Positions 35,707 to 43,276 of a stretch of 64,000 nucleotides of DNA are shown here, in pieces. The notes under the pieces are model-generated. The model ran no database searches and was not told the DNA's origin. It saw only the letters and a program-made list of their open reading frames with translations. The stretch is from NCBI RefSeq assembly GCF_041435115.1, contig NZ_CP108046.1, positions 6,262,001 through 6,326,000 of the forward strand. The letters are read 5' to 3'. The position numbers and the translations under genes are program-made. Every line of letters begins with the position of its first letter. Position 1 is the first letter of the stretch. This DNA comes from Streptomyces sp. NBC_00289. GTDB taxonomy: Bacteria > Actinomycetota > Actinomycetes > Streptomycetales > Streptomycetaceae.

Positions 35707-35931
35707 GCGGCGATGATCCCACACCCATTAGTGCGTCAAGCGGACTGGTGGAGCCCTTCCGGATTGCGAGATCCTTTACCTCGGGGGCAAATCGTCAAGC
35801 CGCAGTGGACAAAGGTGACGCACGTCACCGGTTGAAGAGTAAATAAACAGCGTTTCCATACTACAAATGATCTAGTTGTCCTGATTGGCTGATGCGCGGA
35901 ACCCGACATTCCGTTTGAGAGAGCGCCGAAG
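35707..35931. promoter_or_regulatory. Divergent control region of the prophage left arm
   Basis: 225 bp between the HAD gene and the rightward cargo gene. It holds a 16-bp palindrome (35814-35829), two GTCAAG words (near 35736 and 35794) and an AT-rich segment at about 35838-35890 (AAGAGTAAATAAACAG) that should contain the rightward promoter. No gene is seen. Confidence 0.6.
35814..35829. promoter_or_regulatory. 16-bp palindrome GGTGAC-N4-GTCACC (copy 1)
   Basis: GGTGACGCACGTCACC, arms perfect. The same arms and spacing recur at 50352-50367 in the early control region, where the centre is CTAC. Two copies in two intergenic control regions of one prophage suggest one phage regulator binds both. 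Confidence 0.65.
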
Positions 35932-37242
35932 ATGTCGCAGCACGCGAAGCATGTACAGGACGAGATCAGCACCCACCCCATAGGCAAGCTACTTGCGCTT
36001 CCTGCGAAGGGGAGTGCCGGGCGCAAGACCGCCATCACGGCGTACGTGGGCCTCTTGGCCACCTCAGCCAGTGCGGGCGGGTACGCCCTCGTACACGGAG
36101 GCGTGGAGGCGAAGTCGGCCGCCACGACCGGCCCAGGGATCGCGCGAGCGGACAACGCGGCGTTCGAGACCGAACAGGCTCCCGGCTACCGGCCGACCTA
36201 CTTCGATGGTGCGGGCGGCGTCGCAGGCGTCCCCTTCACGGGCGAACAGCGCGAGGCCCTGATCCACGAGGCGCAGCGCCGTGGGCTATCGGTCGTGGAT
36301 GCGTACGCGCTCGCCTACGGGGATCAGGCGAAGATCACGGTCAGGCCGGACGGGACAGTCGATGTCGACACGAGCGGTGTCACCGTCCCCAACGGGCCCG
36401 TCTACGCGCTGCTCGCGCCCGGCATGACGATGCCGACGCCGAAAGCGGGGCCTGACGACTCCCTGTACCTTGCCGCGGGCCCCGCCCCCAAGGTGCCCCG
36501 AGTCGGCATTCCCCAGACGGGCGGCGAGGGCAAGCATCACAAGCCAGGGCGCGGCTCGAAGGCCGACAAGCCGGTAAAGGGGCGCTTGACCCTGCCCGGC
36601 ATCGCTGCGCCGAAGAGTCTCGGCGAGGGCGGCCACTACTACGACAACAGCGGGAAGAACCCGTACCAGAAGCCGCCCGGCCTCAAGGACGCCTTGCCGC
36701 CTGTCGTGGGCGACGTGATCGACCTGCTCCCCGGCTTCCGGCAGTGGCTCGGGCAGGTGTCGGGAGACACCGCGAACGTCGACACCTCGATCACGCGGGA
36801 CAGGGACACGGTGACGATCGCCGTCGCCGCGACGATCAACTCGGACATCACGATCACGACCACGATTCAAGCGCCGGCAGACCCGAACCGGCAGTCGGAC
36901 GGGATTGTCGTGCAGACCACCGTCAGCGACGCGGGCACAGGGGAAGTGCTCGGCCGGTCGGACTCTCAAGAGGTTCACGACACCGACTCCGCAACCGGGG
37001 TCGCTATCGGTCAGGTGGTCGAGGCCGTGATCGGCGCGGTTCAGCAGAGCAACAACCCGACGAACGACGACACCCCGCGCCCCGACTTGCCTGACGACCT
37101 TCCCGCTCCTCCGGGTTGGGCGGACGGCGAGACCCCCACGGACGCGCCCGTACAGGCCGAGGAGCCCCCAGCGGACACCGAGACACCCCCGGCTGATCCG
37201 GAGGCGCCCATGACCCCGTCAGAGAGTTCCGCAGGCGCGTAG
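35932..37242 (+). CDS. Rightward cargo gene, membrane-anchored or secreted protein
   Basis: 436 aa, unrecognised. The N-terminal 30 residues are cytoplasmic-like, then a weak transmembrane helix (TAITAYVGLLATSASAGGYALV). A middle part is Gly/Lys-rich (GEGKHHKPGRGSKADKP). Residues about 280-340 form a beta-rich region (VTIAVAATINSDITITTTIQ). The end is Pro/Asp/Glu-rich. It is the only rightward gene in the left arm, has its own AT-rich promoter region and ends in a strong terminator, as expected of a gene expressed from the prophage state. A surface role in lysogenic conversion is plausible but not shown. Confidence 0.75.
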   Translation: MSQHAKHVQDEISTHPIGKLLALPAKGSAGRKTAITAYVGLLATSASAGGYALVHGGVEAKSAATTGPGIARADNAAFETEQAPGYRPTYFDGAGGVAGVPFTGEQREALIHEAQRRGLSVVDAYALAYGDQAKITVRPDGTVDVDTSGVTVPNGPVYALLAPGMTMPTPKAGPDDSLYLAAGPAPKVPRVGIPQTGGEGKHHKPGRGSKADKPVKGRLTLPGIAAPKSLGEGGHYYDNSGKNPYQKPPGLKDALPPVVGDVIDLLPGFRQWLGQVSGDTANVDTSITRDRDTVTIAVAATINSDITITTTIQAPADPNRQSDGIVVQTTVSDAGTGEVLGRSDSQEVHDTDSATGVAIGQVVEAVIGAVQQSNNPTNDDTPRPDLPDDLPAPPGWADGETPTDAPVQAEEPPADTETPPADPEAPMTPSESSAGA

Positions 37243-37250
37243 GGATGGAA

Positions 37251-37298
37251 CCGCCCCGGCCGGACCTGTCCTTCTTCGGGGGATGGCGGCCGGGGCGG
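37251..37298 (+). terminator. Terminator after the cargo gene
   Basis: CCGCCCCGGCCG and CGGCCGGGGCGG form a 12-bp perfect stem with a 24-nt loop, starting 8 bp after the stop of the 436-aa gene and before the convergent DUF7848 gene. Confidence 0.8.
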
Positions 37299-37326
37299 CG
37301 TTAGTCTCCGCCCCCGAGTCTGCGCG

Positions 37327-37611
37327 TTAGGCACGGGGGAGCCTAGGAACCTCAAGGGCGGAGAGCCGGTGGGGCAGAACGGTGCCGGCGGATTCAACGG
37401 GCATGACGGAGGCGTGGTCGCTGACCGTGCGGCGGAAGAGGTTGTGCCCGGTCTCTGCGGTGTGCCGGATGGCGGCCTTGGATGTCTCCTCGTCCGAGTC
37501 GCTCTGGGCTGACCAGTCGCAGCCTCCCGGCCCGCAGTGCGCTTCCCAGATCACGCCGCCCTCGGGCACGTGGTTGATCGTGTAGTCCACGAAGCGGAAG
37601 ACCGATCGCAT
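37327..37611 (-). CDS. DUF7848-type small protein
   Basis: 94 aa from ATG 37611. The start MRSVFRFVDYTINHVPEGG, then WEAHCGPGGCDWSAQ and HTAETGHNLFRRTVSDHA, are characteristic of a Streptomyces family (DUF7848) found beside XRE regulators on chromosomes and mobile elements. The paired Cys and His residues suggest zinc binding. Its ATG shares one base with the stop of the 69-aa gene upstream (TGATG), so the two are translationally coupled. Confidence 0.8.
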   Translation of the reverse strand: MRSVFRFVDYTINHVPEGGVIWEAHCGPGGCDWSAQSDSDEETSKAAIRHTAETGHNLFRRTVSDHASVMPVESAGTVLPHRLSALEVPRLPRA

Positions 37612-37820
37612 CAGAGCGCGCTCCTGTTCCGCTCGGCCACGCGAGCCCGCAGGCGGGCGGAGGCGTCCGGCTCCGCGAGGTTGTCCGGGTCGACCTCCCA
37701 CTCCCTTCCGCCGCCGATCGGACGGAGGAGGTACCTGCCACCCTGGAAGGCCATGATCTCGCCCACGCTGTCCCGCTTCGTATCGTGGCCGAGTTCGCCG
37801 ACCGCAAGCCCGTCAGCCAT
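37611..37820 (-). CDS. Small protein upstream of DUF7848
   Basis: 69 aa. LAVGELGHDTKRDSVGEIM and YLLRPIGGGREWEVDPDNL suggest a small SH3-like beta fold. It is a regular companion of DUF7848 genes in Streptomyces; no function is known. It starts downstream of a TTGCA-N6-TGCAG operator and leads a two-gene operon. Confidence 0.78.
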   Translation of the reverse strand: MADGLAVGELGHDTKRDSVGEIMAFQGGRYLLRPIGGGREWEVDPDNLAEPDASARLRARVAERNRSAL

Positions 37821-37894
37821 GCCGCCACCTCCGCTCCCGCTGTGTCTGCTTCACCAATGACGCTAGAGACGGGGAGAGTTGAGGGGCCAGGAGA

Positions 37895-37910
37895 TTGCAC
37901 GAGATTGCAG
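37895..37910. promoter_or_regulatory. XRE operator candidate, copy 2
   Basis: TTGCACGAGATTGCAG: the TTGCA-N6-TGCAA pattern with one mismatch, followed by TTTTCACCC. It lies between the XRE gene and the 69-aa gene and resembles the site at 39553, including flanking bases. Confidence 0.65.
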
Positions 37911-37914
37911 ATTT

Positions 37915-38760
37915 TCACCCGAGCGCGGTCATGGCTTCCAGGATCAGCGCACGGGCCTTCGCCCCGTAGACGGCCATCTTCGAGAAGCGTTCGAAGGCCC
38001 GCAGGTAGAGCGTGACCTCGCTCGGCCGGGTGACGATGATGTTCGCGGAGAGAGTCTCGACCTGCACCTGAGCGGTGTCGAACGCGAGGAAGCCCTCCAG
38101 CGTCCACATGCGCCGGGCGGCCGTGCGGGGGATGACGCCGAGGGACACGCTCGGCAGGGCCATCACGGTAAGCAGGTAGCCGAGTTGACCAGCCATCGTC
38201 TCGGCGTCCCCGAAGGGGAAGTACAGCACGTCTTCCTCGACGAGCAGGGCGAACCGCTTCGAGCCGTCGTACAGCACCTTCGATCGCTCGACGCGGGCAG
38301 TCGCCGCCTCGGCTGCGTCGTTGGGCGTCTCGAACACGTCCGCGATGGTCCCAAGGAGGGCCTCGGCGTAGCCCTGCGTCTGCAACAGGCCGGGCACGAC
38401 GTTCGAGCAGTACACCCGCATGTGGCGGGTCCGCTGGTACAGCGGCATGTCCGAAGTCTGGTTACGGACCATGCCCGTGCGCTGAAGGTGGCGCCACTCG
38501 CGGTACATGGAATCCGCGGTGCGGGTTGCTGAGATCAGGTCGTCCGCCTGGTCGTCGCCCCCGCAAGCCCGGCACCACTCGCGGATGTCCTGGTCGGACG
38601 GGCGAGTCTTCGCGTTCTCGATCCGCGACGCCTTCGAGGGGTTCCAGCCGCACCGGATAGCCAGGTCTCGGCCGGTCAGCCCGGCGTCCTGGCGGATGTG
38701 CCGCAGGCGGTCAGCGATGGCCTTGCGTGCCTCTTGGACACTGGACGATGGTGACGACAT
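37915..38760 (-). CDS. XRE-family regulator with DUF5753 domain
   Basis: 281 aa. Helix-turn-helix at residues 15-65 (ADRLRHIRQDAGLTGRDLAIRCGW, SKASRIENAKTRPS). The C-terminal DUF5753 part shows VVPGLLQTQGYAEALL, FALLVEEDVLYFPFGD and GVIPRTAARRMWTLEGF. This is a large Streptomyces family whose members pair with small DUF397 or DUF6879 proteins, some affecting development. Here it forms a block with DUF6879 and a 79-aa protein, flanked on both sides by similar operator sites. In the prophage it could be a lysogeny regulator. Confidence 0.9.
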   Translation of the reverse strand: MSSPSSSVQEARKAIADRLRHIRQDAGLTGRDLAIRCGWNPSKASRIENAKTRPSDQDIREWCRACGGDDQADDLISATRTADSMYREWRHLQRTGMVRNQTSDMPLYQRTRHMRVYCSNVVPGLLQTQGYAEALLGTIADVFETPNDAAEAATARVERSKVLYDGSKRFALLVEEDVLYFPFGDAETMAGQLGYLLTVMALPSVSLGVIPRTAARRMWTLEGFLAFDTAQVQVETLSANIIVTRPSEVTLYLRAFERFSKMAVYGAKARALILEAMTALG

Positions 38761-38787
38761 GGCTCGGCTATCCGGTGCGCGTGCTGG

Positions 38788-39315
38788 TCAGACCTGGAAC
38801 TCTCCGTGCGGTGCGGCCCTGTCCCAGACGGCGGCGAAGGCCGACGCGCACAGGGCGGCGACCGCCGGGTCCTCGCTCATCTCCGGCTCGACCGCCTGAC
38901 CCTCGCCGGAGAAGTGGTTGAAGCGGACGAGCCGCTCGTCGATCAGCCAGAAGTCAGCCGCCGGCAACGGGATGCCGAGGGCCTCGCGGCGGGGCAGCCA
39001 TCGCACCTCTTCGCCCGCCGAGAGGTTCAGGGGCGTCAGTGCGTGCTCGTACCTGACGTAGTCCGTCACCGGCACGGAGACGATGCGGGCCCGGCGCACG
39101 GAGACCCCGCGCTTCGTGATGCTCTCGACGAGATCCATCCACTCGGCGAGGGCTTTCCGCCCGTCGTCGAGCGTCCATGCGCCCGAGCGCCAGAGGCGCA
39201 TCTCGTCCTCTTCCTCGGCCACCGCGTACACGTCCCGCATCTCCAGGTGGAGAGCGGAACGCGTCGCGGAAGAGAGGAGGTCGTCGAAGCTAGGAACCTG
39301 AGCCTTCGGCGTCAT
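38788..39315 (-). CDS. DUF6879 protein
   Basis: 175 aa. SFDDLLSSATRSALHLEMRD, then RRARIVSVPVTDYVRYEHAL and WLPRREALGIPLPAADFWLID, match DUF6879, the usual partner gene of XRE/DUF5753 regulators in Streptomyces. It precedes the XRE gene in transcription by 27 bp. Probably modulates the regulator; mechanism unknown. Confidence 0.88.
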   Translation of the reverse strand: MTPKAQVPSFDDLLSSATRSALHLEMRDVYAVAEEEDEMRLWRSGAWTLDDGRKALAEWMDLVESITKRGVSVRRARIVSVPVTDYVRYEHALTPLNLSAGEEVRWLPRREALGIPLPAADFWLIDERLVRFNHFSGEGQAVEPEMSEDPAVAALCASAFAAVWDRAAPHGEFQV

Positions 39316-39529
39316 CTAGGGCCTTCCTCAGAATCGGGGCCATGCGGGCAGGGAGACGGATCACCGCCTCGGTGTCGGGCAGGGGACTGTCCTGCCGAGT
39401 CCGATCCGTCGTCGCCTCGTCAGCCTTCCATCCCTGAAGAACGATCTCGTCCGTCTCGTCGTCGACCCAGACGGCAGGGCAGTTCCCGCCTCCCGTGTTG
39501 GGGTCGATACCGATGAACCGTAGAGCCAT
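39290..39529 (-). CDS. Small first gene of the XRE operon
   Basis: 79 aa from ATG 39529. MALRFIGIDPNTGGGNCPAV and DEIVLQGWKADEAT recall the small proteins that lead DUF6879/XRE operons in Streptomyces. Its end overlaps the DUF6879 start by 26 bp. It lies 24 bp downstream of the TTGCA palindrome. Function unknown. Confidence 0.8.
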   Translation of the reverse strand: MALRFIGIDPNTGGGNCPAVWVDDETDEIVLQGWKADEATTDRTRQDSPLPDTEAVIRLPARMAPILRKALDDAEGSGS

Positions 39530-39552
39530 GGAGACCTCACCTGTCGAGCGGG

Positions 39553-39568
39553 TTGCATGAGCTTGCAA
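39553..39568. promoter_or_regulatory. XRE operator candidate, copy 1
   Basis: TTGCATGAGCTTGCAA, a TTGCA-N6-TGCAA inverted repeat, followed by CTTCACCCC. It stands just upstream of the three-gene XRE operon and is the better of two matching sites, so autoregulation is likely. Confidence 0.7.
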
Positions 39569-39615
39569 TAACTTCACCCCTGCGTGGGCGCCCGTCAAGG
39601 ACGCCAGGCAGGACA

Positions 39616-39655
39616 AAGGCCCCTGCCTTGCGCGTGAACACAGTGCAGGGGCCTT
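39616..39655 (-). terminator. Terminator after the 91-aa gene
   Basis: AAGGCCCCTGC and GCAGGGGCCTT form an 11-bp stem with an 18-nt loop, 10 bp after the stop of the gene at 39665. Confidence 0.85.
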
Positions 39656-39664
39656 CGAGTTGGA

Positions 39665-39940
39665 TCAAGCGGCGGGGGCCAGGGCGAGGAGGATCGGGCC
39701 ACGCGCCGTGTCCCACTCCCGCCCGGCCTCGATCGCCGTGCGGCCCTGGTTGGCGATGCGCTCCCCGATGGGGCCGATGAACTCCTCGTAGAACGTGCCG
39801 CGTTGCTCGGGCTTCATGCCAGCGGCCAGCATCGTTGCGATGCACCGTGTCCGGAAGACGGCTGCGGCCTCGGCGAAGTCGTCCCCGGTCCACTGGTCGG
39901 CATGCTGTGCGGCGAGGGCCCAACTCATCGTGAAAGACAT
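39665..39940 (-). CDS. Hypothetical phage protein
   Basis: 91 aa, helical, no recognised domain (DDFAEAAAVFRTRCIATMLAAG). It stands alone between two terminators, downstream of the ribonucleotide reductase gene, so it is probably transcribed from its own promoter in the 67-bp gap at 39941-40007. Function unknown. Confidence 0.7.
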   Translation of the reverse strand: MSFTMSWALAAQHADQWTGDDFAEAAAVFRTRCIATMLAAGMKPEQRGTFYEEFIGPIGERIANQGRTAIEAGREWDTARGPILLALAPAA

Positions 39941-39970
39941 GGCTACAGCTTAACGGGTCAACGCAAAGAA

Positions 39971-39992
39971 GACCCCCTCCGAAGAGGGGGTC
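39971..39992 (-). terminator. Terminator after the ribonucleotide reductase gene
   Basis: GACCCCCTC and GAGGGGGTC form a 9-bp stem closed by a stable UUCG tetraloop on the minus strand, followed by TTCTTTG. It overlaps the end of the 14-bp phage motif at 39990-40003. Confidence 0.9.
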
Positions 39993-40003
39993 AAACTTTA
40001 CAC
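39990..40003 (+). promoter_or_regulatory. Dispersed 14-bp phage motif, copy 1
   Basis: GTCAAACTTTACAC, the consensus form. It lies between the ribonucleotide reductase stop and the terminator hairpin, in the orientation shared by all five copies (opposite to transcription). Confidence 0.65.
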
Positions 40004-40007
40004 AGGG

Positions 40008-42095
40008 CTAGCGAACAGGGCAAGCCCCAGACGCGCAGTCCTCGTCGGTCGAGTCCTCGATCCGGAACAGCGCGTACCCGTCGAACTCGGCCCGGCTGAT
40101 CCGCTCGTAGGGCGCCTGCGGTCGGGTGCCGTCGACCATGACCGTCGTCCCCTTCAGGTGGGGGAGCCACTTCTCGATCACGTCCATGGTCGCGTCGATG
40201 TCGAGGCCCTCGGGCACGTTGGCCGTGAACGAGACGGCGTTGTCCGCCCACTCGGCCTGATACATCGCCTGGAAGGCGAGGAGCTGGTCAAGGCTCAGCT
40301 CGTCGGCAGACTCGACCAGATCGGCCGGGTAGCCGAGGGACTCCACCTCCTCGACGAGCTTGTCCAGCGTCGGGAACGTGACGACCATCGTGTTACCCGA
40401 GGCGTCGTAGACGCACGGCTCCACGTCGTACCCCTCCGCACGAAACTCCTCGACCTTCGCGGCCTGGTGCGGGTCGGTCACGGAGAACCGCACGCGCCGC
40501 AGGAACGTCCTCGCGTAGATCGGGTGGATGCCCTCGGTCACGCCGGGGAGCTTGGCCACGGTGCCCGTGGGCGCAACCGTGGTCGTCTTGACCGGCTCCG
40601 GGATACGCAGCTCGAAGGCGTACTCGCGGGCGGCCTTGCGGACCGTGCGGGCCAGGCTGCGCAGGAGCATCCGGAAGCGGGTGTGTGCCGGCGCTTCGCT
40701 GTAGCGGATGCCCTGCTTGGCGAGGAACCCCTGAACGCCCAGGTGGCCGACGCCGATCCTCCGGTTGGCGGCCAGGCGCTCGGCCTGCTCGGCGTCGTTC
40801 ACGTCGCCGTACGTTGCGCGTATCAGGAAGCGGGTCATCAGCTCGTGCGCCCGCGTGAGGCCGCCCTCGTCGTACGCCTCGTGGCCGTCCACTACGAAGG
40901 CATCCAGGTTGATATGCCCGAGATTACAGTTTTCCCAGCTTTCGAGCGCAATTTCGCCACAGGGGTTTGTAGCAACGACTGTACCAACCTCGCCCACGTT
41001 GGAGAGGGTCGAGTTCCAGTAGCCGGGCTCACCGTTCCGGAGCATGCCCTCGACCACCCTGCGGTGGACCATGCGGGCCAGCTCCTCGCCGCCGGGGCCG
41101 AAGTCGTCGATGCGCCCACCGGCCAGGTACTCGATGAAGTCGCTGTCGATCTCGACCGACACATTGGTAGTCCAGTGCTTCGAGGTGTCCTCCTTGGCCG
41201 AGAGGAACTGCTCGATGTACGGGTCCGCCCAATGGCAGATCGCCATGCGGGCCGACCGGCGGTTGCCGCCAGAGACCACGCACTCGGCAATGGCGTGGTC
41301 GATCTCCATCGCCTCGACGGGGGTCAGGTGGCGGGCCCGCTTGCAGTCGAAGCACAGGGTCTTCGAGCACTCGGTGAAGCCGCAGAACTCCTTGCCCGAC
41401 GAGGTGGACAGGACGCGGCCGATCTCCTGCATCATCCGGCCGAAGGGGGCCGGGCCCGAGGCGACACCGCCGAACGTCTTCAGGCGGGCACCCTTGCCGC
41501 GCACGCGCGACACGTCGTACACGCGGTGGCTGTGCTTCACCTCGTCGTCGGTCATGAAGGTGTCGATCAGGTCGACCAGCGCGGCGGCCCAGCCCTCGCG
41601 GGAGTCCTCGACCTCGAAGGCTCCGTCCCAGTCGGAGTCGTAGGCGTCGGACAGGACGCCCGCGGCCTTCATGTCCTCGTAGTCCGGGTGGGCGGGGTCG
41701 CACACGATGTGCACGGTCAGGGCCCGGCGAGGGGCCCCGTACGGCGCCAGGAAGCGCGAGCTGTAGTTCGCTCCGACGCCCCCGCCTTCCATGAGGCGAA
41801 GGAAGCTGAACTCGAAGTGGCGGGACAGGCGCTCGCCCCAGCCGGACACGTGGCAGTTGAAGAGGTACTGCCTGCCCTTGACCCCGCTCGCCCACAGGTG
41901 GCGGCCTGCCGGGATGACAGCGAAGCGGTCCATCAGGGAGACCAGCTCGTCGTACTCGGCCCGCACGTCCGCGCTCCAGCCCTCGGCCGGACCGTAGACG
42001 AGACCGAGGTTGCCGGCGGCTACACGCCGGACGGTCTCGGGCCAGACCTCGCGGGAACCGTCCGCCTTCGTCCGGCTGTACGTCCTCTCATACAC
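40008..42095 (-). CDS. nrdJ: Adenosylcobalamin-dependent (class II) ribonucleotide reductase
   Basis: 695 aa from GTG 42095. The fold and motifs match monomeric class II reductases: first cysteine in YLFNCHVSGWG, the active-site loop TNPCGEIALESWENCNLG with the radical Cys and Glu, and a C-terminal redox pair CASGACP. It converts ribonucleotides to deoxyribonucleotides using vitamin B12, supplying DNA precursors for phage replication. The reading frame is open 14 codons further (ending PFGPTGQT before the GTG), and a TAGGAG box sits before that stretch, where only ATC codons are available as starts; see findings. A terminator follows. Confidence 0.95.
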   Translation of the reverse strand: MYERTYSRTKADGSREVWPETVRRVAAGNLGLVYGPAEGWSADVRAEYDELVSLMDRFAVIPAGRHLWASGVKGRQYLFNCHVSGWGERLSRHFEFSFLRLMEGGGVGANYSSRFLAPYGAPRRALTVHIVCDPAHPDYEDMKAAGVLSDAYDSDWDGAFEVEDSREGWAAALVDLIDTFMTDDEVKHSHRVYDVSRVRGKGARLKTFGGVASGPAPFGRMMQEIGRVLSTSSGKEFCGFTECSKTLCFDCKRARHLTPVEAMEIDHAIAECVVSGGNRRSARMAICHWADPYIEQFLSAKEDTSKHWTTNVSVEIDSDFIEYLAGGRIDDFGPGGEELARMVHRRVVEGMLRNGEPGYWNSTLSNVGEVGTVVATNPCGEIALESWENCNLGHINLDAFVVDGHEAYDEGGLTRAHELMTRFLIRATYGDVNDAEQAERLAANRRIGVGHLGVQGFLAKQGIRYSEAPAHTRFRMLLRSLARTVRKAAREYAFELRIPEPVKTTTVAPTGTVAKLPGVTEGIHPIYARTFLRRVRFSVTDPHQAAKVEEFRAEGYDVEPCVYDASGNTMVVTFPTLDKLVEEVESLGYPADLVESADELSLDQLLAFQAMYQAEWADNAVSFTANVPEGLDIDATMDVIEKWLPHLKGTTVMVDGTRPQAPYERISRAEFDGYALFRIEDSTDEDCASGACPVR

Positions 42096-42137
42096 GGTCT
42101 GGCCGGTGGGCCCGAAGGGGACAGAGATGGTGCTGAT

Positions 42138-42180
42138 GATGAACTCCTAGGTAGTGCTGGTGGATTGGGAGAGGGGCCGG
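42138..42180 (-). promoter_or_regulatory. TAGGAG ribosome binding site ahead of the reductase
   Basis: On the minus strand CCTAGGAG (42144-42151) is followed after 6 bp by ATC (42137), in frame with the reductase. The GTG usually called as start is 49 bp away from this box and has no box of its own. Confidence 0.5.
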
Positions 42181-42573
42181 TCAGCCGATCGGGCGGTTCA
42201 ACATGACGGACAGAACCTTGATGATTCGCTTCATGGCTCCGGCGTCGTACGCCGAGAGGTCGGACAGCACCTTGATCTGTGCCGCCGTGTCCTCGGCGGT
42301 CGGCTCGGGCGCCAACATGAAGGCGAGGCAGAGGTCGATCCGCTCATCCAGGTAGGCGATTGCGGCCTTGGCCTCGGCCTGAAGGGCGTCGAGCGCGACC
42401 TCCGCCTCGTACTTCGCTAGCTCGGCCGCGTTGTACGGACGGGAGGTGATCGACCCGTCCGCCTGGCGCTCGTAGTAGGTCCGGGTCGCGTCGTCCCAGT
42501 ACTCGAACATCAGATCCGTCATGCCGGGCGGGGGCTGAACCGGGGCCGGGCCCTCGGGTGGGGTCTCGCTCAC
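42181..42573 (-). CDS. Hypothetical phage protein
   Basis: 130 aa. A Pro-rich start (PPEGPAPVQPPPGM) is followed by LMFEYWDDATRTYYERQADG, then a long helical region (AALDALQAEAKAAIAYLDERID-like). No known domain. Its start overlaps the sigma-region-4-like gene by 4 bp, so it belongs to the same early operon. Confidence 0.7.
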   Translation of the reverse strand: MSETPPEGPAPVQPPPGMTDLMFEYWDDATRTYYERQADGSITSRPYNAAELAKYEAEVALDALQAEAKAAIAYLDERIDLCLAFMLAPEPTAEDTAAQIKVLSDLSAYDAGAMKRIIKVLSVMLNRPIG

Positions 42574-42953
42574 GCTGCGTTCTCCAACTCGTCGTAACTG
42601 TCGATGTAGTCAGTGCCGTTGAGGTGGGCGGCGATCTTGCCGACCCCGCGCTCAAGGCGGTAGCGGATGGCCCGGTCGGTCACTGCCTCGCGGGCCGCAA
42701 TCCGCCGGTCGTCCCAGTCGAGGGCGAAGCGCATGAACACCGCCCGCTTCTCGTGCAGGGAGAGAGGGGCCGCCGCCCAGCCCCGCCGGATATCGGCGAG
42801 GTGGGCGAACAGCACTCCTGCGGACTTCTTGTCGACGGTCCCCTTCGGCATGTCCGCGTCCGGGGCGGTGGGGTTGCGGATGCCGTACGCGGCTTCCATG
42901 TCCCATACCGCCGGCAACAGGTGCTCGACGAGTCGTCGGTCGTACCCGCTCAC
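42570..42953 (-). CDS. Sigma-region-4-like helix-turn-helix protein
   Basis: 127 aa from GTG 42953. Residues 65-115 (LSLHEKRAVFMRFALDWDDR, IAAREAVTDRAIRYRLERGV) have the spacing of sigma-70 region 4: a helix, then a turn, then a recognition helix that would contact the -35 box. The first half has no recognised domain. It begins by a 4-bp GTGA overlap with the gene upstream, whose product resembles sigma region 2. The two may act together in phage transcription. Confidence 0.65.
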   Translation of the reverse strand: MSGYDRRLVEHLLPAVWDMEAAYGIRNPTAPDADMPKGTVDKKSAGVLFAHLADIRRGWAAAPLSLHEKRAVFMRFALDWDDRRIAAREAVTDRAIRYRLERGVGKIAAHLNGTDYIDSYDELENAA

Positions 42954-43276
42954 ACACGCCCCTTCTCGGCCGCATCGCAGGCCGCCTCGTAGGAGGTGTG
43001 CCGGACGCGGTACTTCGCCTCGGTCTTCACGTGGTCGATCAGGTCGCGGACGAGGCGGTGATAGAGGACGCCCAGGCCGAGCGAGTCATCGGCGAGGCAC
43101 TCGTTCACCATCCCCGGCTTCGTCGCCAGGACGATCAGGGCCTCTTGCCGGGCGTCCTCGTACTCGATAGTCAGCGAGTCCTCGTAGCCGTCCGCGATAC
43201 GGCGGGCGGCCCGACCTGCCAGGGCAACCACCTCGGGCAGGTCGAGCACGCGCCAGTCAGCGGCCTCGGCCGTCAC
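42950..43276 (-). CDS. Sigma-region-2-like protein
   Basis: 108 aa. YEDARQEALIVLATKPGM is close to the DxxQEa core of sigma region 2.1-2.2, and YHRLVRDLIDHVKTEAKYRV fits the basic region 2.3-2.4 that melts and reads the -10 box. It is too short for a complete sigma factor. The next gene, overlapping by 4 bp, carries a region-4-like helix-turn-helix. Family assignment is by pattern only. Confidence 0.6.
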   Translation of the reverse strand: MTAEAADWRVLDLPEVVALAGRAARRIADGYEDSLTIEYEDARQEALIVLATKPGMVNECLADDSLGLGVLYHRLVRDLIDHVKTEAKYRVRHTSYEAACDAAEKGRV

